A stretch of 64,000 bases of DNA from positions 53,826,635 to 53,890,634 of the forward strand of contig NC_087069.1 in assembly GCF_963678635.1 (NCBI RefSeq), given 5' to 3'. The translations under genes and the position numbers were made by a program. Positions within the stretch are counted from its first letter, which is position 1; every line of letters begins with the position of its first letter. Of the stretch, positions 34,346-45,137 are shown in pieces. Origin of the DNA: Symsagittifera roscoffensis (taxonomy: Eukaryota; Xenacoelomorpha; Acoela; Convolutidae). Below the pieces are notes generated by a model. That model worked only from the letters and a program-made list of their open reading frames with translations, was not told where the DNA came from and ran no database searches.

Positions 34346-35220
34346 TTGACAAGTGTCTGGGTGGTGGGACTTCTTCCCTCTTCGTTTGGGGACTTCTTGA
34401 TTCGCCGTACCTTGTACCACCACTCAAGCTCTAGTAAAATTTTCCCAAAATCCTCTCTTAAAAACCAAATGCTGACCCCCCTTTTTCTTATTTCTCTTTT
34501 TGGCTACCTCTATTTCAATGTTCCAAGTAACTTGAGACCAAAACCTGTGCGCAGGTATCTTGTGATCACCTGTTCGTACAAAATTTTAACACAAATCCTC
34601 ACCAAAATGCAACAAAAATCTAAGCAAGAAAAAGTAATAAAAACAGAAAGATGAGCCCACCTAAAATTCAAAGGTGACAAATGTCTACCTTCTATCGAAA
34701 AAAATGTCTTGTACCTAATTGCCACGCGTTTCCTTCCCCCCTGCTAGCGATCTTATGGTGTATTACAAAAACTGTCTATGTCCCTTCCCCCCTACCAATC
34801 CGACCAGGGTACCTTCCTTAACTCGAGTTCAAATTTCGATATCCACCTAATATTACCAACGCGTGTTAATTTCTAATGTAACTAAGTCAACGATGTCGAC
34901 TAATTAGTTACTCTAATTTCCCCCTTTTTACAATTTACAACCGCCAACCTCTAACTTAACCAGCCCCCCTTCTAACCTCCCCCCTTTTTAGCCCCCCTTC
35001 TTAAGCCTAAAATTACCTTAAGCGCCGGGTGCTAAACCTCTCAAGAGAAAACCGTAGACCTGTCTCCAGGACTGCTCAAGTAAAAACGTTCCTCAAAACC
35101 GGGGGATGTCGCTTATCCTATTTTACACTTATCTCCTATAATGTAATGTGGATTTTAACGATACCCGTTCTGCCCAACTTGAGAACTCGAGAATTGCCAA
35201 ATCCTTCTTGGCCGCTTTCC

Positions 35221-35407
35221 CACTCGACTGGTCACCTGTTCCAGTCCAGTCTCCTATTGGTTCAGCTCAAGTGTCCCTGAACCACTTTCCCACTCGGCTG
35301 GTCACCTCTTCCAGTCAAGTCTCCTATTGGTTCAGCTCAAGTGTCCCTGAACCACTTTCCCACTCGGCTGGTCACCTCTTCCAGTCAAGTCTCCTATTGG
35401 TCCAGCT
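35221..35407 (-). repeat. 70-bp direct repeat, 2.7 copies
   Basis: Units start CACTCG(A/G)CTGGTCACCT at 35221, 35291 and 35361 and contain CTCCTATTGGTTCAGCTC. Copies are nearly identical, so the duplication is young. It lies in the leader of element A. Confidence 0.85.
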
Positions 35408-35870
35408 AAGTTCCAAGCTATCTGAAAACCCTTGACAACGCCCCACACTCGGGCACTTTATTCAGTTTACTGGTTTAAATTGCTAGGTTGATCGAAACGA
35501 TCGAACTTGTAAAACAGTATGGGTATACTATTTAATTAATATAAAGGTTTGATCCAACTAATCTGGTGTCAAAGTCACTGTCTTTTTTCGTTTTATGGTT
35601 TTTGTTCCTTTTTCTATTCTTTTTTTGTTTTTGTTTTGCTTTTTGTCTTTTTGCTCGTGTTTTTGTCCCCCTAGTTGCCCCCCTTTACTCGGTTAGCTAA
35701 GCCTCGTTCGGAGAGCGTACCAGGAAATTTTCTCGAGTTTTCTTAAAAAGCTATCACGGTACAACCGGAAGGTTTGCACGTTCCTGTCGAACCGTACCGC
35801 CGGTACTCTAGAATGGGCATTCAGCCCGAAGCTGTCTCAAGTGGGTTCGACTCCGTAGTCTTGATGTCGT

Positions 35871-35888
35871 AAACACCCAGGAGCGCCA
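35871..35888 (-). promoter_or_regulatory. Candidate primer-binding site of element A
   Basis: On the minus strand, 12 bases after the 5' LTR, comes TGGCGCTCCTGGGTG. The same word lies at the same distance from the 5' LTR of element B (60840-60856). TGG is the expected complement of a tRNA CCA end. The 12-13-base offset from the LTR is larger than usual, and I cannot assign the tRNA. Confidence 0.5.
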
Positions 35889-35900
35889 TAAAAACACTAT

Positions 35901-36808
35901 GTAACATTCGTCTACTGCAGTCACACATGAGGCTTAAGAAAAATAGGCCCTATAACCACTGGCTCAAGGGTCAGGGACACCATCTCTTGTGTTTTTCTAC
36001 CTCAAGAACGGTCGGAGCCAGTTCGGTTCGTTTGTGACATGAGACTACGACCCGTTACAGCTTAAAGGCTACTACTAAAATATCCCCCCACTCTAGAATT
36101 AGAAACGTCCCCATACTTAGGTCTCTAGATACCCAAAATACATGAACGCCGTTAAAAACCGGGTTAGAACAATCCGTTAAGTTTATTTTTATTAGACAGT
36201 GGAACTTTGATCCATTTCAGATGGATCAACCTAAAACTCGCCTTACCTCAACATAACAATTATAAAACACTCTCTAGAAATATAAATTAAGTACTCACAT
36301 CGTAGCACGCTCAAGAAAGGGAAGTACTTCAGTCGGTAATCAACTCGAGAATTAAATAATGTAACTAAATGAGTTTTAATGTTTATCAGTTTCAATGACA
36401 AGGACAAGTTTTAACTCTAGGATATAGTTTCTCGTGAACCATTGGGACACTCAAGCTGTCCACTTTTACACCGAAGGTTCACTCTAGTCCAGTTCAAATA
36501 ATAATCCAATCGAGTAATGACAATCCAGTTCTCGGGAATACGCTTGTCTCTGTTTCAGATGGGACAGCTCTACTCTTGTTCTATTGTGACAGAAATTGCG
36601 AATAGCAATTTCCCACCGTTTTATTTAGCAACTTTCCCGCGCTTGTTACTCGATTGTTCTGACTTCTCTTTTTCTGATTTTCAGTTATCGCGAGAAAATC
36701 GTGCATGACAGGTTCCATTCGAAATTTTGAAAAATTATATTTCACTCCAAAATCAAGTGTTTTTTGCTTCTCTCAAGGTCAAACTTCCGAATATGACCGA
36801 CTGGCACA
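35901..36808 (-). repeat. Element A 5' LTR
   Basis: 908-bp direct repeat of 16814-17721 with about eight substitutions and no indel noticed. Promoter and polyadenylation signals should lie here on the minus strand, but I could not fix their positions. Confidence 0.93.
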
Positions 36809-36817
36809 TGTTTTGCT

Positions 36818-37840
36818 TTGTGCCTTGTGAGCTTCATACTCGTGGCCTGCAAAACAATGACCACAGTACTTTTGCCTGCTGTTTGGCTCAGAAAAAGTTT
36901 AAAAAGAAAACTTACTTGGAAAATTGTGTTAGACTATTTAAAATTCTTTAAAAAAGTTCAAGTATCTGTACATAGACTGAAGTTTCTTAGAAAATGTCTG
37001 AAAAACGATCTAATACCGGACTTTTTGAAGTTTAGGGTCCCCGAGAACGGGGTTTTTTAGGACCAAGCTGTGCATAATTTTCAGTTGAAACTACTAAGGA
37101 CTGAAACTTCTAGGGCAAATGAGGATAAGAAAAGGTACGAGGAGATGCTAAGGAAAGCAATATCACTGGTGCAAAAAGAAATTGACAAAAAGTGGTGGGC
37201 ATCCATTTTCCGATTCGTGAGGCGTCAAGTTGAGGCAAGCTTAAAGACAACATCAGAAAACCATAGAAAAAAGTTAGAAAAACTGTCCGAGAGACAAGAT
37301 AAACCTCTTGGGGGGAGAAATGAGCGATCAGTTAAGGTACTTGATAATATTGAACTGCCTGAATGGGTATATGAAGTGCTATCAATGGGCCCCAAGCATC
37401 CAATTAGAGACAAATTTAAGGACAGAAACGGCTTGTGCCCATGTTGCAGCAGGAAAGTCACATATAGATCAAAGGGGGTTGAATGCGAGAGTTGCCGAAA
37501 CTGGTATCATCTAAAATGCGGAAAAATATTCGATGACGTATACGCATCAATAACCGAGATAGTCTGGTACTGTGAAAGCTGCTGCCAAGCTAACAACAAG
37601 GAGAAGGATACTCCCCAGTTGAAATTGATCCTCAGGTATGTGGATGACATTGTTAGAACAGTCAGAGTGGAGCCGAGTTGTCTTCTCGATGCCGCCAATT
37701 CTCTTCATCCAATTTTGCAGTTCACTCTAGAGAAAACTAATTCGGAGGGGAATTTGCCGTTCCTGGATTTGAACATAAATGTATCGCAGGGTAGGCGTGT
37801 AACTTGCAGTTGGTATCAAAAACCAAATACTGAACTATAG
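36818..37840 (+). pseudogene. Penelope-like RT N-terminus, PHD-like finger and RT active-site segment
   Basis: The frame opens at 36818 with one TAG near 37060 and continues to 37840. From N to C: the conserved Penelope N-terminal block FLRKCLKNDLIPDFL and PEWVYEVLSMGPKHP. Next is a Cys-rich module with CPCC, CESC, WYHLKC and WYCESC spacings (about 37.43-37.58 kb) resembling a PHD finger. Immediately after comes LRYVDDIV, the RT catalytic motif, and NLPFLDLNI. RT palm motifs normally between the N-terminal block and YVDD are missing, so the core is deleted or replaced. A frameshift at about 37840 leads into the next segment. Not functional as an RT. Confidence 0.75.
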
Positions 37841-38543
37841 AAGCTGCGCCCCAACTCAGTATAAGCGTAGTGTTATCCAAGGCACTGTACACAGGGTTTT
37901 TAGGAGTACATCTAGCTGGGAGCAATTTGATAAGGCTATGGAAAATAATAGGGCGCAATGGCTGACAACTCAGTACCCTGAAAATTGGTCCGCAAAGGTG
38001 GCTTCAGACGCTTTGTCCAAGATCATCGAGGGTAATGGCAAGCATCTGGATAGTGACAGGGGTTTGTCAGTTCAATCACCAAAGGATGTGAAGCCCCCAA
38101 TGCTGATGGTGCAATATAGAGGTAACCAGAGCCAATATTTTGCTAACAGGTTACGAAAATTAACTAACGTTCAAGTGGTTTTCACCACAAGAAAACTGCA
38201 ATCATGTTTACCATCACTGAAGTCAGCATTTTCTAATGACCTCAAGTCAAGAGTGGTTTATAAACTGTCATGTAGTAGATGCACTTCCACCTATGTCGGA
38301 CAAACTGTTCGACATTTGACCACTAGAATTGAGGAACATAAGAAAGCAGACTCACCGGTAGGCATCCACCTTCAGCAATGCCAACTTGAGGGAAATAGCG
38401 CAGATCTTAGTTGGGAAATTATAGATAGTTCAAACAACCAAACAAAATTGCTAACACTAGAGGCAATACATATCAGGAAAGAGAAACCGGGCTTGAACAC
38501 GCGCGATGAGTTTAGGAGCAGGGAGTTAACACTGAAAATTTAG
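37841..38543 (+). pseudogene. Penelope-like RT thumb and GIY-YIG endonuclease
   Basis: In the frame continuing after the shift, YRSCAPTQYKRSVI and VHRVFRSTSSWEQF are the canonical post-YVDD blocks. The endonuclease has VVYKLSCSRCTSTYVGQT, RIEEH and a later E in LTLEAIHIRKEKPGLN; these are the GIY-YIG-type catalytic Tyr, Arg and Glu with the extra Cys pair typical of Penelope elements. The segment 37938-38543 is open and ends at TAG. Confidence 0.85.
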
Positions 38544-38703
38544 TCCCAAAATATTTTTGGTTTGTTATTCAAAACGTACATGTCTAAATCGAAATTATGA
38601 CTCAGAAACTTCCAGACAAATTAATTTTAAAAAGTTTAATTAATTTTAGAGGTTAAAAGTATTTTAATCTTAATAGTAATTTAGAGGTCAACTGTGATTG
38701 GCT

Positions 38704-38890
38704 AATTTTTTATCATGATGGTTTAGATCCAAATTGTATGTGATTTATTGTAAATAACATTTGTAAATTGATGTTTTATCGTCATTTGGAGTAGTTTATT
38801 TTAAAAATCCTGACGATGCACATAGTTGCGAAAACGTTTGAAATTTACTTTTTAGCAAAAATTTCTTCGAAATGAAGAAAGGGGCCAGAG
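38704..38890 (+). repeat. Penelope-like 3' pseudo-LTR
   Basis: TTTTTATCATGATGGTTTAG through GCAAAAATTTCTTC is nearly identical to 15950-16120. It is followed by GAAATGAAGAAAGG, which precedes the 5' copy, so the two ends are permuted copies of one unit. It contains the hammerhead-like word at 38810-38838. Confidence 0.8.
38810..38838 (+). ncRNA. Hammerhead-like motif in Penelope-like 3' pseudo-LTR
   Basis: CTGACGATGCACATAGTTGC followed by GAAAACGTT, identical to the 5' copy at 16057. It is conserved between the two ends, with the same extra A after GAAA. Confidence 0.35.
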
Positions 38891-38921
38891 TACTTGGTTT
38901 TGTCATAGGATCTGAGACTGG

Positions 38922-39805
38922 TGTAACATTCGCCCAAATACTACACAGCAACGGAGCGTAGAAAAAGTACCTATTAACGACTGGCAGGCGTCAGTTACCT
39001 TAATCCTACTCGTTTTTCACCGTCTCCACCTTGCCAGTTGATTTTCTACTCTGTTTAGGGCTAAGTAAAAAGTTACCAAATTTAGGCCATCAGTCAAACG
39101 ACTTTTGATCAGCTTTCGTTTACATGCGAACACAACCACATAGCTGAGTCTCGAATCCTCAGACTACGTGATTGTCATTAAAAACACGGCTCGAACAACC
39201 TATTTTAACATGTTTTTGTGCGACAGTTCTATATAAAATCCATTGGAGATGGATTGACCCTTTCCTCTTTCTATCTACTCATATTCTAAAATATCAAATA
39301 ATACCGGTGTTAATTCAGACTTCCACGACATCCAAGTAGCTACAAAGTTAGTTTTATATAGTCCCTTTACATAAAACAGTCTCTGGGGGACCAAGCCTCC
39401 GCTCCCGTAATCTTCCTGAGATAACGTTCTTATCTCTCTCAATTTGTGGCACGGGAGGGTTCCGTGGAATATTCCTTCCCCACTGAAGCTTTCTTTTCCA
39501 CTAATATCCACTGCTAAGAGTCTTATCGTGTATTGTTGCCACGATAAGAGGCTTCGTATTTCTCGTCTCTTGTGCGACCGTTTTCCACAATATTTGTCGT
39601 TGTTCTGTTTTTTCGTCCTTTTTCGTCAAAATGGCCGTCTTTTTGTTTTTCTCAGAAATTTTCCCGTTCCGATCGAAATTTTGAAAATAAAAACTCTAGA
39701 ATATTTCTATCCTCCTTCGCAATACTTTTTCGTTAAAAAGGCTTTTATTCGTTTTTCTTCGTGTCGCCGGAAGGTTGCGCTGTGTCAATCTGGCAGAATA
39801 GCACA
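38922..39805 (-). repeat. Element B 3' LTR
   Basis: Starts TGTAACATTCGCCCAAATAC and ends AGCACA. Contains CCATTGGAGATGGATTGACCC. Alignable along its length with 60869-61737. Confidence 0.9.
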
Positions 39806-39819
39806 TACTCCCCGGACAA
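39806..39819 (-). promoter_or_regulatory. Polypurine tract of element B
   Basis: Minus strand TTGTCCGGGGAGTA abuts the 3' LTR start TGTGCT, as in elements A and C. Confidence 0.7.
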
Positions 39820-40576
39820 GTCCCCATCAATGTCCCTATTGATCGCATAACACCGGGTTATCGTCAAGTAGTGTTCCAGTTCTCTGTAATCAATCTTACA
39901 AATCGCATAAGAAAATGAAAATTATCTACTCCACCTCAACTCACTACGTGTTCACAAATGGCATCGTACTACCTTTCACTGCCTTTCAACATTTTCACAA
40001 AATTCGCACCATGAGGAGTGTCCTAGATAAAATTTCTTTTCTGACTACTTACGTCGTCTTGCCATAAAATTTCTTTTCGCTCTTTGTAATTAAAAAGTGG
40101 GACGTGGCACGGCCACGCACCCGTTACATTTAATTTAACATCACTCACCAAGTAAAATCAGTCATTTATGCGGTCCTTACAATATTAAAACTAAGAAACT
40201 CTGTGGCTAGGAAAGATATTGAGTTACTCACCCTTCTCGAGCGAGTTTACCCAAACTTACCATGTCGCCACACAGAGAAATTGTGTCTTACACAGGTTAA
40301 AAACTTCATTCGTGTTTAAATAGGTAAATATACTCACCTATGTTCTATATATATACATAAGTAGTATAACTAAAATTCTCTTTCAACAATTTTAACAATT
40401 ATAACAAGTTTCAAAGTTTGGTTTGACCAAACTAAATCAAAACAAAAAGTTTAACAAATTCAATAATCAAAACTTGGTTGATTGGTTCAAGTTTTAACAC
40501 ACAAAGACAATCAAGTTTTTTCTCCTTCTCTTCTCTTCTTGCTCACATCTTCACTTGTTCTCTTCGTTCATCATCT
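39820..40576 (-). other. Element B 3' untranslated region
   Basis: About 760 bp of AT-rich sequence with no open frame of interest. Parts (CCACCTCAACTCACTACGTG and the CTCTGTGGCTAGGAAAGA region) have diverged counterparts in element C after 63.4 kb. Confidence 0.6.
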
Positions 40577-42604
40577 TCACTCCATCGCTTCTGCATCCTG
40601 ATCTTCAGCTTCGCTGTCTTCTAGGACTTTCTCCAGCAAGTCCATGGAGTAGCGGGCCGTCCCCCAACTCTCCTGTTCCAACAGCCTCGGTTTGCAACAA
40701 GCTAGCAAGTCCACATTCACCTTTTGCTCCCGGTTCCTGCAAAAGCTGTTGTGAAGACATAGGCTCACATTTCTTTCTAGGTCAGCTCTTAAGACCTCTT
40801 TCTTCTCATCTTCAGTTACACAAGGCGCTCCAGCTACCCGCTTCACCGCCGTGGTGACCGCGTTTCTGTGCGTCAGGAATTTTCTCTTTTAGGCTCCCGG
40901 TCCTATATCTAGCTGGAAAGATTGATAGGCTTCCGTGTTCCTCGAAATGTGACGCTTCGCGCGTTCAGCTATCCACGATGTCATCACTGCACGGAACCAA
41001 GGCATCAATCTTTGCCTTGACCATATTCTTTCAATGGCTTTGGGTATTCTCAGAACCTTGCAGGTGGTTCTGAAAAGATCCAACTCACGACTCAATTTCA
41101 CGTTGCTCAGCTGCTCAGGAGTCGACGCGGCCGTCTCCTGTTCACTTATGTCCGCGTTAATCTCCATTCATCTCACTGCCAGCATGGCACTATCCACCAC
41201 GATTGACACCTGTTGATTCTGATCGGTTAACCCCTTAGAGTACAACTCCTCCACGTCCCATACTAGCATCAGATTCCCGCGTTAGGGGTACCACAACGTC
41301 TGCGCCAAGCTGTGGCAAGGATACTCCCCATGGGTTCTCACTATGTTCCTTCGGGTCCGATACCCTGAGGCTCCCAGCAACGGTTCCACCTCCATCAGAA
41401 ATCCGTGTAAGTCGTCTTTCTCTTCTATGGTGGGGAATTCAGTGGGTAACGCTGCACTCGCTTTCTGCTTCTGGAACTCACTCACATTACCTTCGTTCAA
41501 TCTCAGAAACTCTTCACCCACTACGTCTTGGAACTCGCCTTCAGATCTCTTCGGGACTGCCCGAAAGATCTTCGCCAACAAATCATATGACCTCTCCGAC
41601 ATTCTGGCCAACCTCACGCACTTTGGCACAGAGAAAAGTTGGTCAATCAACACCTGCTGTGTCCTCGCATCCATCACCACCATGTGTGTAGGATACCTAC
41701 TACTGCAATATGGTGCGGAGCTTGAACCCACCAGATATTTTGAACCAGTAGGTTTAGGATAGGCCTCACTATCTTTCAGATTCATTTCGTTCTCCAGAGC
41801 TTCTCGCCAGCCTCCGATCTTCTGCTCTGTCTGCAATGCTCCAGGGAACACTTGCACGCTGAGGGACGTCACTAGCTCATAGGCACGCTCCAGGCGCTCA
41901 AGCGATTCTATCGAACTCGTCATGCTACTAAAACCCAAAGCTGTGGTCAAGTTTACATCCGTCACCCCATGACAGTCCGCGACCAACTCCATGCCACTCT
42001 TATCCGACATGCTCAATCTTCCGTACAATCGTGCCAGTTTTTGATGCTGCTCGCTTAGCGTAATCAGGCAGTGCCCCAAGTTACAAACATGTCCTTCCAT
42101 CCCACTATGTTGAACCAAGCATGTGCCTTGCTTCAACCAATTGCTCGATGGACCTTCCTCGGACAGCTCCGTGGATGGGTTGCTATTCCGCTTCATCGAC
42201 CTCATGGCCAGCAGATGCTGTATCATGGCCAGATCATGTAGACTCGCGTCATCATCCAGGTCTAACGTGATATCCGCCGTCATGTCCCAGATTAAATCGG
42301 CGTTAGGATGAGGACACCAAGAAGGCTTCATGAGTTCCCACATCGTTACTAGACTGGTTTTCAGGGGACCGTCCCGAGAACCACAATCAAAACTCACTTG
42401 CCCCTTTAGCTCGGGAACCGAGGGTTCGCCCACTCGTTCTTCCAAGATAATTCCCAGCTTGGGTTGTTCCACCATCAGCATTCTAGTTTCTTTAATCCGT
42501 TCAACCCAGAAATTGAGTACTATGACTTGCTCATAGTCGAAGTACGCTTCCCTGGCTTCTTCATTCACGAAGGGATCATACGCCATCCCCGGTATGCCAG
42601 ACAC
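40577..42604 (-). pseudogene. Element B ORF3, C-terminal part
   Basis: Three minus-strand frames (41282-42604, 40889-41167, 40577-40846) are colinear with the last third of element A ORF3. Shared blocks are SVPKCVRLARMSERS near 41.6 kb, THGEYPCHSLAQTLWYP ending at 41.28 kb, and NVSLCLHNSFC near 40.75 kb. Stops or shifts fall near 41.28 kb, 41.17 kb and 40.88 kb. The protein diverges widely from A yet keeps these islands, which suggests long-term constraint before decay. Function unknown. Confidence 0.75.
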
Positions 42605-42700
42605 ATATTGGAACGACTTCAGTTTCCCTAGTGTTGCAAAGTCTTTTTATCCCTTGACTGCTTCAATCAACTCCCGGCTCACTTTCAATTCTTTCTTGGA

Positions 42701-43894
42701 TTATCTTCTCACTTCTTCCAACTTGTGATAGCTCTCCATGTCATTCGACTCCTTATTTAGTACAGTCAACGGCATATCCTGATATAGTTCCAGGAGTGTC
42801 CTAAGGAAGTTTCTTTCGCAATCAACTCCCTTTTGCCGAATGATCTTTATACAATCTCCCAAAACAGGAGTGGGGATACGATCCACCACGAACCTGACAA
42901 AGCAAAGGGCATCCTTACGCTTAGCCCACGCTATCGCAGAATCGTCTTTTGAAATCAACGCTCGCAGAGCTTCCATCAACTCCAGCTCATTTTCCCGTGT
43001 TTTCGAATCATTACTGGCTTCATATTCCGCCTTCTTGATGCCCATCAAGCACCAAGCCAACCGTACTTGCAGATCAGTTCTCGTGCAAGGATGAGCCAGG
43101 TACGCTTTCACCGTCGCAGGTACATGCATCGTCTCGTCGAATCATCTCTGGAGGTCCGCCCTCCATGAAATTTCTAGTAGTTTTTCCAATCCGATTTCGT
43201 TCGCTTCCGAGGACATTACCGTGCCGTATTCTTTCCGATTTAAGTTTGAATTCTCCGTAAGCTCTTTCAGATATTCCTTCATGGCTCGCTTCTCGCTTCA
43301 AAGCCATCAGGTGCCCTCTCGCGGAGTTCCTCGCTTTCAACATCTCCACATAACCCCCTGCTGGATCTCCCATGTGGACCGATTCCGGCACAGTGACTCG
43401 ACTGTACTCGAACACGTCGAGTTGTCCTTCCAGTTTCAACTTGGCCATGTTGGTCCGCGAGGGCCTGTAGTCTTCAAGTCCTCCAGATCCACATTGACTG
43501 ATGATCTCCATCTCTAATTTAGTGTCTGCCAGGGTTCGTGCTGTTTTCTTTGATCTCACGGCTGTCGTGGTCAGACCTGCCAAGAGCATAGGGGGTATCA
43601 GATTCTCTTTTTCCCCCCTGTCAGTGTTGCACCATCTCATTGCCCGCTCTCGCCTGAACGACATGCGCTCGTTAAAGAGGCCACCACTGCGCTGGCTCTC
43701 GACTTCACCATTTTCGGGTTAACGGCTCGACTTCCTGTCTTCCCTTTTAGTCGCTTCAGCCCCTTCCTGGCTCGTCTTACAGGTAATTTCTTTGCGACCT
43801 GCTGATCATCGGCACTGTCTTCTGTTACTGACTCGGTCAGAACATCCGACTCCATGGAGTTCACTATTTTCTTTGCGGATTCCTGCTTCGGCAT
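42701..43894 (-). pseudogene. Element B ORF3, middle part
   Basis: Frames 43637-43894, 43074-43664 and 42701-43129 follow each other with single shifts near 43.65 and 43.1 kb. The first is Lys/Arg-rich (KLPVRRARKGLKRLKG), matching the basic, disordered middle of the A protein. The last (QVRLAWCLMGIK...AWAKRKDALCFVRFV) aligns with the A segment TWSLVGIELET...LARRKDATCFLRWI. There is a gap to the next frame at 42604-42700. Confidence 0.7.
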
Positions 43895-45137
43895 TCTCTC
43901 GCCTGGCTTATTGGGTCCATCGGGGATAAGTCGGCCGACGCCTCCTTTGTAGGGGACATGAAAGACGATGGTGTCATTAGCAATAGACTCCCATCGACTT
44001 CCCCATCGTCGTCTTCACTGAACCGGTATTCTAGCAAGTCTCTCTCCAACGCTCCTAGATCCGTCTCACCCGGTTTTCCCGTCTTTCCCTCGATGTCGTT
44101 ATCGTTATCGTCCTGATCCATCAACTCATCATCACCTGCATCAGGTTTCGGCTTGGGTCCTGAAGGGCCTTGTCGTGAGTCTATGCCCGAGTCCGGCCGA
44201 GCCGGTACGGTCATGTCTCCTGCGTGGTAAAACAATTCATCGTTCACCAGGAATTCTACGGACTCCTCACCATGTGGTGCCAGATCCTCTATTGTTATGT
44301 ATGAGCCTCCTCTGCTCTCCTTTGCCACTTCCAGCATCACTACTTTCACTTCTCCTGACCACTTCAGTCTTGATAAGTCGTCTGTGGGGGTATACACTTC
44401 GTTCCACATTTCAGCCGAGACCTCAGGTCTCCTGGAAGGTAGTGCCTTGATCTTTTTCCTACTCCAAGCATCAGGAAATGAGAAGTCAAACGTGTGCGCG
44501 GCTGCAACATTCCAGCCGATGAAACGCGGCTCCATCCCTTCACTCCACTTCAGCATTCTCTTCTCTGCATCACGAGCTGCTCCGATGCGAGGGGCAATGA
44601 TGGGAGATGTGACTCCCAACAACATCCTCCTTATCGGTGGATATCGAGGGCATTGGTCCAGCAGCGGCCTGGACCCAGAAAGCCACGCTTGCTGGTTCTC
44701 TTTGCGTGTGCACAAGCCTCTGGTAAGAGTGGGACTCCCATAACCGCTCCTGTATCCTTCACTACTGGTCCCAAATTCCAAAGCTTCGGGTTAAACTGGA
44801 TGTGAGTAAGGTCCTCACGGCCCATTCGGCAATTGAAGTGGTTGTTGAAATCCATCAACACCCAACCTGGCTCCGCTATTCTTCCGAACAGCCTATCGTC
44901 GCTGGCCAGCCCTCTCAGCTCCCTCTGCTCTACCCAATTCAGCACGGAACAGTCCACGACTGAGACCAGGTTGACATACAACACAGAATTCCTGTATGCC
45001 TTGACTTGCACTCCGGGAACGCGAAAGACATCACCGGTCCATACACCACCGTGACGAATTCCCGCAGTCCGTGAATCAGAGCCAACGGATCGATCCGCAT
45101 CATGACAGCCAAATCTGTCAGCAAAGGCATGCCACAA
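43864..45137 (-). pseudogene. Element B ORF3, central part before the acidic region
   Basis: Frames 44631-45137 and 43864-44781 overlap through a shift near 44.7 kb. The first continues the 877-codon frame (DCSVLNWVEQRELRG aligns with A GTALNWCQQEVLRG). The second contains FIGWNVAAAHTFDFSFPD and an acidic, Asp-rich stretch DDELMDQDDNDNDIEG near 44.1 kb, matching the disordered acidic part of A. Confidence 0.7.

Larger units (their letters stand above)
33403..35870 (-). other. Element A leader (5' untranslated, repeat-rich)
   Basis: About 2.5 kb between the primer-binding region and gag, unusually long. It holds a 13-bp minisatellite (33735-34345) and a 70-bp triplicate (35221-35407), plus AT-rich and C-rich filler. 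Open frames in it are products of the repeats. It may carry packaging or translation-control structure. Confidence 0.7.
16814..36808 (-). mobile_element. Element A: giant Ty3-type LTR retrotransposon (~20 kb)
   Basis: Bounded by two 908-bp direct repeats (16814-17721 and 35901-36808) that differ at about eight positions by eye. They are flanked by TGTT on both sides (16810-16813 and 36809-36812), a likely 4-bp target duplication. Reading on the minus strand: 5' LTR, ~2.5-kb repeat-rich leader, gag, protease, reverse transcriptase, RNase H, integrase, then a ~7.5-kb accessory ORF3, purine tract and 3' LTR. RNase H preceding integrase places it with Ty3/mdg4-type elements. It interrupts a Penelope-like element. 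LTR similarity implies fairly recent insertion, although a few stops and shifts are already present. Confidence 0.93.
36809..38890 (+). mobile_element. Penelope-like element, 3' half
   Basis: Resumes directly after element A with a TGTT duplication. It runs through the RT N-terminal region, a PHD-like zinc finger, the RT active-site end, the GIY-YIG endonuclease and a 3' pseudo-LTR copy of the 15.95-16.12 kb sequence. It shares strand and family with the 5' half. Confidence 0.8.

Noticed and set aside
33868-34434. Long proline-rich open frames (SQDPVPRPCPKT-type) on both strands
   Set aside because: They are translations of the 13-bp minisatellite; a 13-bp unit without stops keeps all frames open. 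No start context, and not conserved in element B.
35840-35888. tRNA gene suggested by GGGTTCGACTCC followed by GCGCCA
   Set aside because: Only a T-arm-like word; no matching acceptor, D or anticodon stems could be drawn.
43221-43517. Plus-strand frame as an antisense gene in element B
   Set aside because: No conserved counterpart in element A and no recognisable domain.
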